Part shown: one piece after another, positions 1-8,966 of the stretch | Layout of the letters: every line of letters begins with the position of its first letter | How positions within the stretch are numbered: the stretch's first letter is position 1 | Source: Rugosibacter aromaticivorans | GTDB lineage: Bacteria > Pseudomonadota > Gammaproteobacteria > Burkholderiales > Rhodocyclaceae | Assembly (NCBI RefSeq): GCF_000934545.1 | Contig: NZ_CP010554.1 | Location: forward strand, 1,736,001 to 1,800,000 | DNA: 64,000 bases | Direction: 5' to 3' | Notes under the pieces: generated by a model | What the model saw: the letters and a program-made list of their open reading frames with translations, nothing else | Database searches by the model: none | What the model was told of the DNA's origin: nothing | Program-made: the position numbers and the translations under genes

Positions 1-1339
1 CTAACTTTTTATTATTTAGTGGAAAAGGCAACTTATCCGACTTTGAGAACCAACCCGTTTGCTGAATCGGCAGCTTCCACTTTTCTGCTGCGGGAGCCAA
101 GCTATCCGGCTGTTCATAGACCAAATTGCCAAATGGTTCTGCTGCTTCAGCATATCGCTTAGCACCTAACTCGCGCTTGAGTTCATCGGCAATAGTAAGT
201 TTTACTTCGTCGAAAGACTTGATACGTTCGGGCCTTACACCAGTAACACGAATAATATGAAATCCAAATTCTGTACGAATCATGTTGGATGTCACACCCT
301 CTTTCAATCCAAACACAGCATCTTCAAATGGTTTTGTCATCAGGCCACGACCAAACCATCCCAAATCGCCCCCTTTATCTGCTGATTGAGTATCTTGAGA
401 ATATTGTTTAGCTAACTGTGAAAAACTGTCAGGGTTGTGATTAAGCTTAGCAAGCACTTCTTCTGCTTTAGCCTGCGCGAGCTTTATTTCCTCTGCAGGC
501 GCATTTTTAGCCACGGGGATCAAAATATGGCTGGCACGACGTGATTCAGCTTCTTTGTAACGGTTAATGTCAGCCGCATAACGAGCTTTGACTTCCTCAT
601 CACTGACGGGTAGTGACGTCAACAGCGCATTGGTATTCAGTACCAAAAACTCAGCGCGAACTTGCTCTGGCAACTCAAATTCTTTTCTATGTTCCGCATA
701 ATATTTTTTTGCAGCCTCAGGGGGTAATTTCACTTGCGTGCTGTAGTTCGCGTATGGCGCCTGAGCTTCAACAACTTCACGCTGTTCTAACTTTATCGAC
801 AACCAACGCCCTATCGACGTAATACCAGGAATGCTTGCCGCTGCAATAGGTAAAACAAGTTGTTGCATCGCCAGGTCATGCCGCATGCGGGCCTCGAACA
901 ACTCTTTATTTAGTCCCTGCGATGAGAGAGCCGTTTCATAGCGGCTGTTGGAAAATTGATTATTTTCTTGAAACTCAGGAATGCTCGCGATAGCGTTAAC
1001 TAATTCACTATCACCCACAGTGAGCTGGGCTTTCCTTGCTTGCTGCGCCAATAGCTTCTTTGTGATGAGTGATTCTAGCAGTTGCCGACGCGCCTGTGGC
1101 GTATCAAATAATGCGAGATCAATACTACCGCCTGATTGAACACGCAGTCGCTCTTGCTGTTGATTTAATGCTGCAACAAATTCTTGCTGGGAAATTTTAA
1201 CTTCGCCCACGGTGGCAACTTCATCCTCACCTACACTATTCTGAATATAAGACTCGACTCCCCACAGCGCAAAAGGGAGTGTGATTAGAACAAGGAAGCC
1301 CTGAACAATTTTTTTGTTGTTGCGGACACTATCTAACAT
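1..1339 (-). CDS. ppiD: Periplasmic folding chaperone PpiD (3' end cut by window edge)
   Basis: The frame opens with ATG at 1339 and stays open to base 1, so the C-terminus lies outside the window. The protein starts MLDSVRNNKKIVQGFLVLIT, a short cytoplasmic tail and one membrane anchor, followed by a SurA-like N-terminal chaperone region and a parvulin domain (RRASHILIPVAK... DLGWFGRGLM... FGFHIIRVTG). This is the architecture of PpiD, the inner-membrane-anchored periplasmic chaperone that assists proteins leaving the Sec translocon. PpiD usually lies downstream of lon in this class; here a mobile-element remnant separates the two. Family assignment is firm; prolyl isomerase activity is not assured, since PpiD parvulin domains are often inactive. 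Confidence 0.93.
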   Translation of the reverse strand, partial: MLDSVRNNKKIVQGFLVLITLPFALWGVESYIQNSVGEDEVATVGEVKISQQEFVAALNQQQERLRVQSGGSIDLALFDTPQARRQLLESLITKKLLAQQARKAQLTVGDSELVNAIASIPEFQENNQFSNSRYETALSSQGLNKELFEARMRHDLAMQQLVLPIAAASIPGITSIGRWLSIKLEQREVVEAQAPYANYSTQVKLPPEAAKKYYAEHRKEFELPEQVRAEFLVLNTNALLTSLPVSDEEVKARYAADINRYKEAESRRASHILIPVAKNAPAEEIKLAQAKAEEVLAKLNHNPDSFSQLAKQYSQDTQSADKGGDLGWFGRGLMTKPFEDAVFGLKEGVTSNMIRTEFGFHIIRVTGVRPERIKSFDEVKLTIADELKRELGAKRYAEAAEPFGNLVYEQPDSLAPAAEKWKLPIQQTGWFSKSDKLPFPLNNKKL

Positions 1340-1354
1340 ATGTAGAAACCTCGA

Positions 1355-1385
1355 ATGAAAAAAAGGCGAACAAACGTTCGCCTTT
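1355..1385 (-). terminator. Rho-independent terminator upstream of ppiD
   Basis: A 10-bp perfect stem (1362-1371 with 1376-1385, loop AAAC) is followed on the minus strand by a run of about eight T. It would stop minus-strand transcripts just before ppiD. It lies beyond the att-like copy at 1393-1411, so it probably was the original terminator of the tRNA-Val unit before the element inserted. Confidence 0.7.
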
Positions 1386-1392
1386 ATTCTAT

Positions 1393-1411
1393 GGTGCTGA
1401 CGGGTTCGAAC
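1393..1411. repeat. att-like copy of the tRNA-Val 3' end
   Basis: These 19 bases match 4355-4373, the T-arm and acceptor end of tRNA-Val, at 18 of 19 positions and in the same orientation. The two copies bracket an integrase remnant and cargo genes. This is the pattern left when a tRNA-targeting element integrates and duplicates the tRNA 3' end. No crossover has been shown; the assignment rests on the repeat and the adjacent integrase. Confidence 0.6.
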
Positions 1412-1516
1412 TCTTCTCCGCAACACCCTTCAATGCTAGAAAGAACGAATTTTTACTTTCCAGTTACCGTCAAATTTACCAACAAGGAAGGCAAACATAT
1501 CGTTTCCTATTCTACA

Positions 1517-1752
1517 TCATCTCGGGCTTGATTCTGCCCCAGCAGCGCGTTGAATCAAGCTACGAATATCTTCAGCCCGCCACGCCGTAATGCGCACTCT
1601 TGGCGTTCACACCGGCTGAGGATAACGTCCTGACTTGCCCCCACCAGGTCAATTTGCTGACAGGAATCAGCGCCGGGATCGGCGGATTGACTTTCGGGTT
1701 GCCGATGATCAGTGGCAGGCGAAGGTAGCCCGTTTCAGGGAGTGGGTACATT
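1517..1752 (-). pseudogene. AlpA-family transcriptional regulator, broken
   Basis: The minus strand reads PLPETGYLRLPLIIGNPK, then IPALIPVSKLTWWG, the helix-turn-helix start of AlpA-type regulators found beside integrases. A frameshift near the WWG codons moves the reading to KSGRYPQPV, directly followed by an in-frame TGA; the remainder (ITAWRAEDIRSLIQRAA) follows and ends at 1517. At least one frameshift and one stop therefore break it. AlpA proteins activate excision or integrase genes in P4-like elements. The start near 1752 is a guess, because an open frame continues upstream. Confidence 0.65.
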
Positions 1753-2176
1753 GGGATTACCCCCCAAGAGCAGACCCGGCCTGCCATGACATGGGTATCA
1801 ACCCCAACGAAGCCGACCTTTCCAACCCGCCCATGCAATCGAGTCAGCACATACGTGGAAACTTCCCCGCGCAAGTGCTTGGGTTTCTGCACATCAATGT
1901 TGCCTTCGCCGAGAACATGCCGCCAGCACCTGCGCAAAAGGTCTGCGTCCTGCCGTCCGACCAAAGCCAGAGGCCACTTGGCATGCAAAACCCCATAAGG
2001 CCGCCACCACCTTGGCCAGAGAGTGGCCATCGGCAGTGACCTGTGGATTTTTGCTGGTGAGATCTGATGTTGCCAATCGAATTATTCAAGTGTAGGCTGA
2101 CCGACAGTTTTATATCGGTTGCCTCCCGTGTTACTTGAATGTGGGAGTTCTGAAGCGAACGACTGAATTTGGCCAA
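1753..2176 (-). other. Open but unrecognised stretch upstream of the AlpA remnant
   Basis: The minus strand stays open in the same frame as the AlpA start from about 2030 down to the remnant, encoding residues such as RQDADLLRRCWRHVLGEG and KHLRGEVSTYVLTRLHGRVG. I do not recognise this as a known family. The stretch has no clear ribosome site and competing open frames. It is probably a degraded gene of the integrated element, but could be non-coding. Confidence 0.25.
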
Positions 2177-2193
2177 AACCTGTCGGCCCGCCC

Positions 2194-2769
2194 CTATTGA
2201 AACAGCTTGTCAACTTTGAGCAGGGTTAGCAAACCCATCAACGCAAAAATTCCCGCTGCGATGGAGTGAACCAGTTTCGTTGGGATTTTTGCAGCAAACT
2301 TGTTGCCCAGAAGAACGGCAGGCACATCAGCCAGTAACATGCCCAGTGTCGTGCCGGCGATGACCATGACTGGAGCACCATAGTGCGCCGCCAGGGCAAC
2401 CGTTGCGAGTTGGGTCTTATCGCCCATCTCGGCGAGAAAAAATGTGACAAGGGTTGCTCCAAAGACACCAAAGCGTCTCGCAGACTGCGTTTCTTCCTCC
2501 TCAATCTTGTCGGGAATCATCGTCCAAATCGCCATCCCGCTGAACGACAGCCCCAAAACCCAGCGCATGAATTCGGGATTCACGACCGAGGTGATCCACG
2601 CGCCTAGGGCACCAGCCAATCCGTGATTGACTAGAGTAGCGCACAAAATACCTCCAATGATCGGAAGAGGTTTCTTGAAACGCGCCGCGAGGATGAATGC
2701 AAGCAATTGGGTTTTGTCGCCGATTTCCGCTAGAGCGACAACGCCAGTTGAGATAATCAGGGCTTCCAT
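2194..2769 (-). CDS. UPF0016/GDT1 (TMEM165-type) manganese exporter
   Basis: From ATG at 2769 the protein is 191 residues, the normal size for the family. It has two copies of the hallmark motif, ALAEIGDKTQLLAF near the start and FLAEMGDKTQLATV in the middle, each followed by hydrophobic segments, about six membrane helices in all. Bacterial UPF0016 proteins (Mnx and relatives) export Mn2+ and protect against manganese excess. A longer frame reaches 2874 but runs through the riboswitch, so the ATG after it is preferred. The gene is cargo between the tRNA-Val att repeats and is the only intact gene there. Confidence 0.88.
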   Translation of the reverse strand: MEALIISTGVVALAEIGDKTQLLAFILAARFKKPLPIIGGILCATLVNHGLAGALGAWITSVVNPEFMRWVLGLSFSGMAIWTMIPDKIEEEETQSARRFGVFGATLVTFFLAEMGDKTQLATVALAAHYGAPVMVIAGTTLGMLLADVPAVLLGNKFAAKIPTKLVHSIAAGIFALMGLLTLLKVDKLFQ

Positions 2770-2799
2770 GATGAATTTCCTAGGCCGGACAAGAACAAT

Positions 2800-2936
2800 G
2801 ACTACACATCTCCCCGACCAATCCGAAGGCTGTGTAGTCAAAGGTCTTGCCAGGTTAGAAACCGCTTGCACCATGATCGAAGGATCAAGTGTGTTGATGC
2901 AAGCCCTTTTGCCGAAGCAAAAGGCGACTACTCCCC
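2800..2936 (-). promoter_or_regulatory. yybP-ykoY-type manganese riboswitch (candidate)
   Basis: The leader of the manganese exporter carries GGGGAGTAGTC at its 5' end (2926-2936), a TTGCATCAACA-type stretch and AACCTGGCAAGACCTTTG before GACTACACA (2831-2839), matching my memory of the yybP-ykoY class that controls UPF0016 genes. The 3' GACTAC can pair with the 5' GTAGTC to close the aptamer, or with TGTGTAGTC (2800-2808) in a downstream hairpin. These pairings exclude each other, as expected for a switch. A covariance-model search would settle it. Confidence 0.72.
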
Positions 2937-2948
2937 AATGACCGGAGA

Positions 2949-2976
2949 ATTATAGCAGAGACATAGTGTGTTTCCA
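2949..2976 (-). promoter_or_regulatory. Sigma-70-type promoter for the manganese exporter leader
   Basis: The minus strand has a perfect TATAAT (2949-2954) and TGGAAA (2971-2976), separated by 16 bases. It sits a few bases upstream of the riboswitch 5' stem. The -10 is strong and the -35 moderate (4 of 6). Confidence 0.6.
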
Positions 2977-3146
2977 GTATGGGCTGTGCGGATAATCTAC
3001 TTTTGGCAAACACTCATGGCCGAAACGAGGCGACCCCCGCCAGTCAGATCACCGCAATGTGCGCAATCCAATGCCCACTTTTGTCTGATTTGGCGAGCCA
3101 GTGCGAACAAGAATAATACGGTCAAACGATGCTGTCATACAGCTTG

Positions 3147-4216
3147 TCAGCGGAACGGTATCACCTCGGCTCCGACCTTGATCTTGTCGAGATAGTCAAT
3201 CCACTGCTGCATCTTCTTGCGTTCAGACAGATACTCAGCGCGGTTGCAGGCAGCCCGCACTACATTTTTTTCCGCATAGGCCAATGGGCGCTCAACCACG
3301 TCATGACGGTAGGCCTTGTTCATTCAGCAGCGTGGATGCCACAGAGCAGAAGCCATACCCAGTCATGCGACCTTTGTAGCCCATTCGCGCCAAAGCATGA
3401 ACGATAGTATTTTTGCTCATGGGACACTCGCGGCTTGTCGATGGGGGAAACACTAGACGCCCCGCTCCAGTCAGCGACTGGAAGCGTTTGAGAATTTCTA
3501 TCGCTTGCTGTGACAGCGGCACGATATGCGCTTCGCGCCTCTTCATAATCTCGGCAGGAATACGCCGCCATAGCGCCGCGTCAAAATCAAACTACGACCA
3601 TTCCGCGAAGCGAACCTCCTTTGTTCGCTGAAAGCTTAGCGCCAGCATTTGCATGGCGCTTCGTGGTTGCTTCACCCTGGTAGTCGTCAATGTCGCGCAA
3701 CAGTTGAGCATATTCGGTAGGATCGATCAGCGGGCATAGTGCGCCTGCTTGACAGTAAATAGCGCATCTTTCAGGCTTGGCACTGAATCGTTTATTGCTC
3801 GTCCGGTTGATAGAACATAACGAAAAATAGCGCCACAGCGCTGCTAAGTGCGATGCGCCATAATCGACGATTCCGCGACTTTCGATTGCCCGCCGCAAGG
3901 CCAGCAGGTCGGGCACCGTGACTTCGGTAATCGGTCTGGCACCGACGGCAGGGAAAGTATGGCCTTCCCCAAGGGCAGACTTTGTTTTGCTGGCGTCTCT
4001 GTCCATCCCTTACCCCGCATTGCCATCCATTTCAAGTGGCGCGTCAGGATAAACACCCATCGAGAGCGTCTTGCACTTTCCGTTAAAACGGTAATCCAGC
4101 CACCACCATTTTGAGCCATTCGGGTTGATCAGCAGATGGAGACCATCGACATCCGTCAGCTGTATGGGTTTGGCTTGCGGTTTTGCATTCCTGATCGCGG
4201 TATCGGTAAGAGCCAT
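3147..4216 (-). pseudogene. P4-type tyrosine integrase, frameshifted
   Basis: The N-terminal DUF4102 arm-binding domain is clear from ATG at 4216 (MALTDTAIRNAKPQAKPIQL... KWWWLDYRFNGKCKTLSMGVYP). The reading then jumps frame: core-binding residues (ITEVTVPDLLALRRAIESRG, then DPTEYAQLLRDIDDYQG) are in another frame at 3587-4006. Catalytic-domain pieces (AHIVPLSQQAIEILKRFQ) lie at 3301-3546, and the C-terminal tail (QQWIDYLDKIKVGAEVIPFR) ends at the TGA at 3147. Several frameshifts make it inactive. It begins about 130 bases from the 3' end of tRNA-Val, the usual place for an integrase that targets a tRNA. Confidence 0.85.
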
Positions 4217-4349
4217 GAAGGTAGCGCCTACCGTCGGATTGCAACAGCCTTACTTCGGACTACCTTGGATTTAAAAAAGCCAGGAATCCTGATATTACTA
4301 AGAATTCTGGCCTTTCTTGGACTTCTTTGGACTACATAAAACAAGTAAC

Positions 4350-4425
4350 TGGTGGGTGCTGACGGGCTCGAACCGCCGACATTCGCCTTGTAAGGGCGAC
4401 GCTCTACCAACTGAGCTAAGCACCC
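4350..4425 (-). tRNA. tRNA-Val (anticodon TAC)
   Basis: The minus strand folds as a full cloverleaf: acceptor GGGTGCT/AGCACCC, D-arm TTAGCTCAGTTGGTAGAGC, anticodon stem-loop with loop CTTACAA (anticodon TAC) and T-arm with GGTTCGAGCC. CCA is encoded (4350-4352). Its 3' part (4355-4373) is repeated at 1393-1411 and appears to be the attachment site of the decayed element. Confidence 0.96.
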
Positions 4426-4484
4426 GCTAAAACAACAAATACTCGCTGCGAATCAGGCAGGATTCTATCATCTTGTAGAAAAAA

Positions 4485-6905
4485 TCAGTGCGTCAAAACA
4501 CCATTCGATCCAACCTCTACCAGAGGAACAGTTTCTACGGGTACCAAGGTTGATTCTGGCAATGGTTCAGGCATTCGTTCCAGAGCTAACTCAAGAACTT
4601 TGTCAATCCACCTTACTGGCTGAATCTCAATACGATTTTTGATCGTATCTGGAATTTCAGCAAGATCCTTGACATTTTCCTCAGGAATTAAAGCCGAACG
4701 AATTCCGCCGCGTACCGCAGCAAGCAATTTTTCCTTCAACCCACCAATAGGCAAAACTTCGCCGCGCAGCGTAATCTCGCCGGTCATTGCAATATCGGCA
4801 CGAACAGGAATGCCCGTAAGCGCTGAAACCAAGGCAGTACAAATTGCCGCACCAGCACTTGGCCCATCTTTCGGAGTAGCACCTTCAGGCATATGAATAT
4901 GGAGATCACTCTTCTGATAAAAATCTTCCGCTATACCCAACTGTTTGCTACGTTTCCTAACGACAGAGAGTGCTGCTTGGATCGACTCCTGCATCACATC
5001 ACCCAGTGTGCCGGTTGTCATGGTTTTACCTTTGCCCGGCAAAACAATGGCTTCTATAGTGAGCAATTCGCCACCCACTTCTGTCCAGGCCAGTCCAGTA
5101 ACCTGCCCAACCTGATTTTCTTTCTCAGCCATACCAAAACTGTACCGACGCACTCCAAGAAATTTATCGAGATTTTTACCATTCACCACGATTTTATTTT
5201 TACGTGGCTTTATTACTAACGACTTCACAACTTTTCGACAAATTTTGGATATTTCACGCTCTAAAGAACGCACCCCTGCTTCGCGTGTGTAGTAACGGAC
5301 AATATCGCGCACAGCATCCTCTGTAACCACCAACTCTGAAGGCTTGATGCCATTGTTTTTCGTCTGCTTTGACAATAGGTAGCGCATGGCAATGCTTACT
5401 TTCTCGTCTTCGGTATAACCCGAAAGCCGGATCACCTCCATACGATCAAGCAAGGCATGCGGAATATTGAGCGTATTTGCTGTTGCGACAAACATCACAT
5501 CCGACAGATCAAAGTCAACTTCGATGTAGTGATCTTCAAATGTGTGGTTCTGTTCTGGATCGAGTACTTCAAGCAGAGCAGAAGAGGGATCTCCGCGAAA
5601 ATCCTGTCCCATTTTGTCGACCTCGTCGAGCAAAAATAATGGATTCTTAACACCCACTTTAGCCATATTCTGCAAAATCTTGCCCGGCATCGAACCGATG
5701 TAGGTACGCCGATGACCTCGAATTTCGGCCTCGTCACGCACACCGCCCAGAGCCATACGAACAAATTTTCGATTAGTTGCCTTGGCAATCGATTGGCCCA
5801 GCGATGTTTTACCGACCCCAGGCGGCCCAACGAGGCACAAAATGGGGGCTTTAACTTTATCTACCCGTTGCTGAACAGCCAAATACTCAACGATACGTTC
5901 TTTGACCTTTTCAAGACCATAATGATCCCTATCCAGCAATTTCTCTGCCGAAGAAAGATCTTTGCTTATCCGTGATTTCTTACGCCAAGGTAGTCCGACT
6001 AAGGTTTCGATATAATTTCGGACAACCGAAGCTTCAGCTGACATCGGCGACATCAGCTTGAGTTTTTTCAATTCGGTTGTGGCTTTGAGCAAACCCTCCT
6101 TACTCATGCCAGTTGCCTTGACTTTCTTTTCCAGCTCCTCTATGTCAGCACCTTCTTCGCCTTCACCGAGCTCTTTCTGAATCGCCTTGGCCTGTTCATT
6201 TAAATAATATTCGCGCTGACTCTTCTCCATCTGCCGCTTGACGCGACCACGAATCCGCTTTTCCACTTGCAAAATATCCAGCTCGGCTTCCAGTTGGCCA
6301 AGAAGCTTCTCTAATCGATCGGCAACTCCAATGGCCTCGAGAACCTCCTGCTTTTGCTCGAGCTTCAAAGGCAAATGGGCCGCAATGGTATCTGCCAGGC
6401 GACCACCTTCGTCAATCCCTGCTAACGAGGTCAGCACCTCGGGAGGGATTTTTTTATTAAGTTTAACGTATTGATCGAACTGGGCAAGCACAGTCCGACG
6501 CATAGCTTCAATTTCGTGGCTGGCAGCATCTGCGCTTGTAATTGATGTGATTTCAGCAGCAAATAACTCGCCTTTATCTTCCACATTTAAAACTCGCGCC
6601 CGCTCTACACCCTCGACCAGCACTTTAACGGTCCCATCGGGGAGCTTAAGCATCTGCAGAATGTTGGCAATACACCCGATTTCGTACATATCTTCAGGCG
6701 CAGGCTCATCCTTGGCTGCATGCTTTTGTGCCACGAGAAGAATACTCTTCCCTCCTTCCATGGCGGTTTCAAGCGCTGTTATAGACTTTGGCCGCCCGAC
6801 AAACAGCGGTATAACCATATGCGGGAAAACCACCACATCACGCAAAGGTAAAAGCGGAATAGTTTGCTTTTCCATAGTAGTAGAAGAAGCAGTCAGATCA
6901 GACAT
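4485..6905 (-). CDS. lon: ATP-dependent protease Lon
   Basis: About 806 residues with the normal Lon layout: an N-terminal substrate domain ([20 protein letters not shown]), an AAA+ module with Walker [14 protein letters not shown] and Walker [11 protein letters not shown], and a C-terminal protease domain with the catalytic serine in [10 protein letters not shown] and lysine in [10 protein letters not shown]. Lon degrades damaged and regulatory proteins in the cytoplasm. AAGGACACG precedes two tandem ATGs (6908 and 6905); the second has the better spacing. A longer frame starts at GTG 6932 but would include the ribosome site. A sigma-32 promoter lies just upstream. The hupB gene that commonly follows lon in proteobacteria is absent here. 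Confidence 0.98.
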   Translation of the reverse strand: MSDLTASSTTMEKQTIPLLPLRDVVVFPHMVIPLFVGRPKSITALETAMEGGKSILLVAQKHAAKDEPAPEDMYEIGCIANILQMLKLPDGTVKVLVEGVERARVLNVEDKGELFAAEITSITSADAASHEIEAMRRTVLAQFDQYVKLNKKIPPEVLTSLAGIDEGGRLADTIAAHLPLKLEQKQEVLEAIGVADRLEKLLGQLEAELDILQVEKRIRGRVKRQMEKSQREYYLNEQAKAIQKELGEGEEGADIEELEKKVKATGMSKEGLLKATTELKKLKLMSPMSAEASVVRNYIETLVGLPWRKKSRISKDLSSAEKLLDRDHYGLEKVKERIVEYLAVQQRVDKVKAPILCLVGPPGVGKTSLGQSIAKATNRKFVRMALGGVRDEAEIRGHRRTYIGSMPGKILQNMAKVGVKNPLFLLDEVDKMGQDFRGDPSSALLEVLDPEQNHTFEDHYIEVDFDLSDVMFVATANTLNIPHALLDRMEVIRLSGYTEDEKVSIAMRYLLSKQTKNNGIKPSELVVTEDAVRDIVRYYTREAGVRSLEREISKICRKVVKSLVIKPRKNKIVVNGKNLDKFLGVRRYSFGMAEKENQVGQVTGLAWTEVGGELLTIEAIVLPGKGKTMTTGTLGDVMQESIQAALSVVRKRSKQLGIAEDFYQKSDLHIHMPEGATPKDGPSAGAAICTALVSALTGIPVRADIAMTGEITLRGEVLPIGGLKEKLLAAVRGGIRSALIPEENVKDLAEIPDTIKNRIEIQPVRWIDKVLELALERMPEPLPESTLVPVETVPLVEVGSNGVLTH

Positions 6906-6940
6906 CATCGTGTCCTTTAAGTTATGAACCACATCGTCCT

Positions 6941-6968
6941 ATCTGGGGCGATGTGAAAGAAATTCAAG
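6941..6968 (-). promoter_or_regulatory. Sigma-32 (heat-shock) promoter of lon
   Basis: On the minus strand CTTGAA (6963-6968) and CCCCAGAT (6941-6948) are separated by 14 bases, close to the RpoH consensus CTTGAAA-N11-16-CCCCATNT. It lies about 35 bases upstream of the lon start. Heat-shock control of lon is established in other proteobacteria. Confidence 0.75.
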
Positions 6969-7001
6969 ATGCGGAAGTAACCTTTTAATTCACCCAACAG
7001 A

Positions 7002-8267
7002 TCAGTTAGAACCTGATACTTTTGGTTGGTCCGCGTAGATTATTAACGGCTGGGTACCGCTTTCTACCGTTGTTTCATCAACAACTACTTTAGTTGCATT
7101 CTCCATTGTGGGTAGCTCATACATGGTATCGAGTAGTACATTTTCCAGAATGGAACGCAAACCACGGGCGCCAGTTTTACGCTTTAGCGCTTTTCTTGCA
7201 ATCGCCTGCAATGCTGAAGGACGTATTTCAAGCTCGACACCCTCCATCGAAAAAAGCTTTTGATATTGTTTGACCAGGGCGTTTTTTGGCTCAATCAGAA
7301 TCTCAACCAATGCGACTTCATCCAGCTCCCGCAATGTTGCTAATACTGGCAAACGCCCAATTAACTCGGGGATCAATCCAAATTTGATCAAGTCCTCCGG
7401 TTCAACCTGCTTTAGAACATCGGAAACATTGCTTGCATCACGGCTTTTCACTTCCGCACCAAACCCTATGCCACCTTTTTCGGAGCGACTGCGGATGACT
7501 TTGTCCAGACCGTCAAATGCCCCACCGCAAAAAAACAAGATGTTTGTTGTGTCAATCTGAACAAAATCCTGATTGGGATGTTTACGTCCTCCTTGCGGGG
7601 GAATGCTGGCAACCGTGCCTTCAATCAATTTCAGCAAAGCCTGTTGAACACCCTCACCAGACACATCGCGAGTAATTGAAGGGTTGTCAGCCTTGCGCGA
7701 GATTTTGTCAATTTCATCAATGTAGATAATGCCCTGCTGCGCCTTTTCTACATCATGATCACAGTTTTGCAACAATTTCTGGATGATATTTTCGACATCT
7801 TCACCGACATAACCCGCTTCGGTCAGCGTCGTCGCATCTGCCATGACAAACGGCACATTCAGCATACGAGCAAGCGTCTGTGCCAGCAAGGTTTTGCCAG
7901 AGCCCGTGGGGCCGATAAGCAGAATGTTACTTTTCGCCAGCTCCACACCGTCACTTCCGGCTTCTTTATGGCGAATGCGTTTGTAATGGTTATAGACAGC
8001 AACGGCAAGAATTTTCTTCGCGGCATCCTGCCCGATGACATATTGATCGAGCATGTTGCGTATTTCTTTCGGCGTCGGCAATCCACTGCCTTCTTTTTCT
8101 GAGGCCATGCCCGCGATCTCGTCGCGAACGATATCGTTGCACAGATCGATACATTCATCACAGATAAAAACAGATGGGCCAGCGATCAGCTTTTTTACCT
8201 CATGCTGACTCTTGCCGCAGAAGGAGCAATACAAAAGCTTTTCACCGCCAGCCGTCTTCTTTTCCAC
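7002..8267 (-). CDS. clpX: ClpX, ATPase subunit of the ClpXP protease
   Basis: The protein has the N-terminal zinc-binding domain ([14 protein letters not shown]... [10 protein letters not shown], four cysteines), then an AAA+ domain with Walker [13 protein letters not shown], Walker [11 protein letters not shown] and sensor/pore elements typical of ClpX. It unfolds tagged proteins, including those tagged by tmRNA, and feeds them to ClpP. The open frame reaches 8315 inside clpP, but GTG at 8267 follows a CGGAG site by 9 bases and gives the usual short N-terminus before the zinc domain. The gene is 25 bases downstream of clpP and probably shares the tig-clpP-clpX transcript. Confidence 0.97.
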   Translation of the reverse strand: MEKKTAGGEKLLYCSFCGKSQHEVKKLIAGPSVFICDECIDLCNDIVRDEIAGMASEKEGSGLPTPKEIRNMLDQYVIGQDAAKKILAVAVYNHYKRIRHKEAGSDGVELAKSNILLIGPTGSGKTLLAQTLARMLNVPFVMADATTLTEAGYVGEDVENIIQKLLQNCDHDVEKAQQGIIYIDEIDKISRKADNPSITRDVSGEGVQQALLKLIEGTVASIPPQGGRKHPNQDFVQIDTTNILFFCGGAFDGLDKVIRSRSEKGGIGFGAEVKSRDASNVSDVLKQVEPEDLIKFGLIPELIGRLPVLATLRELDEVALVEILIEPKNALVKQYQKLFSMEGVELEIRPSALQAIARKALKRKTGARGLRSILENVLLDTMYELPTMENATKVVVDETTVESGTQPLIIYADQPKVSGSN

Positions 8268-8292
8268 AATCGTCGTCTCCGTCAATATAATA

Positions 8293-8949
8293 TCAGCCAG
8301 CAACAACCTCGGCACGGCTCGTCAGCACTTTATCAACCAAGCCGTACTCAACAGCCGCATCGGCAGAAAGAAAGTTATCACGATCTGTATCACGTTCGAT
8401 GCGCTCTATGGACTGGCTTGTGTGCATGGCCAGCATATTATTAAGCTTTTGCTTGAGGAACAAAATTTCTTTAGCGTGAATCTCGATATCCGATGCCTGG
8501 CCCTGAAATCCACCCAGAGGCTGATGAATCATCACACGAGAATTTGGCAGACAGTACCGCTTCCCTTTTTCACCCGCCGTTAACAAAAAAGCCCCCATAC
8601 TTGCCGCTTGGCCGATACACAGCGTCGATACATTCGGCTTGATAAATTGCATCGTGTCATAAATCGCCATGCCCGCAGACACAGAGCCGCCAGGGGAGTT
8701 GATATAGAAAAAGATGTCTTTATCAGGGTTTTCAGACTCAAGAAAAAGCAGCTGAGCAACAATCAAGTTCGCCGTTGCATCATTCACCGGGCCAACCAGA
8801 AAGATCACTCGCTCGCGCAGCAAACGCGAGTAAATATCATACGCGCGTTCACCGCGGCCACTGGTCTCGATCACCATGGGCACAAGGCCCAGAGCCTGGG
8901 GATCATTCATGGAAGCATCGACACCACATGTGTATTTTGCGCCGTACAT
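8293..8949 (-). CDS. clpP: ClpP, proteolytic subunit of ClpXP
   Basis: A serine protease of the ClpP family with the catalytic serine in [12 protein letters not shown], histidine in [11 protein letters not shown] and the oxyanion region [15 protein letters not shown]. It forms the tetradecameric barrel that degrades substrates delivered by ClpX. Several starts are possible; ATG 8949 is chosen because GGAGG stands 5 bases upstream. A longer frame begins at 8970 and would overlap the tig stop by four bases. From the chosen start it is 218 residues, slightly longer than usual at the N-terminus, which is consistent with a processed propeptide. Confidence 0.97.
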   Translation of the reverse strand: MYGAKYTCGVDASMNDPQALGLVPMVIETSGRGERAYDIYSRLLRERVIFLVGPVNDATANLIVAQLLFLESENPDKDIFFYINSPGGSVSAGMAIYDTMQFIKPNVSTLCIGQAASMGAFLLTAGEKGKRYCLPNSRVMIHQPLGGFQGQASDIEIHAKEILFLKQKLNNMLAMHTSQSIERIERDTDRDNFLSADAAVEYGLVDKVLTSRAEVVAG

Positions 8950-8966
8950 AGAACCTCCAGAGACGA

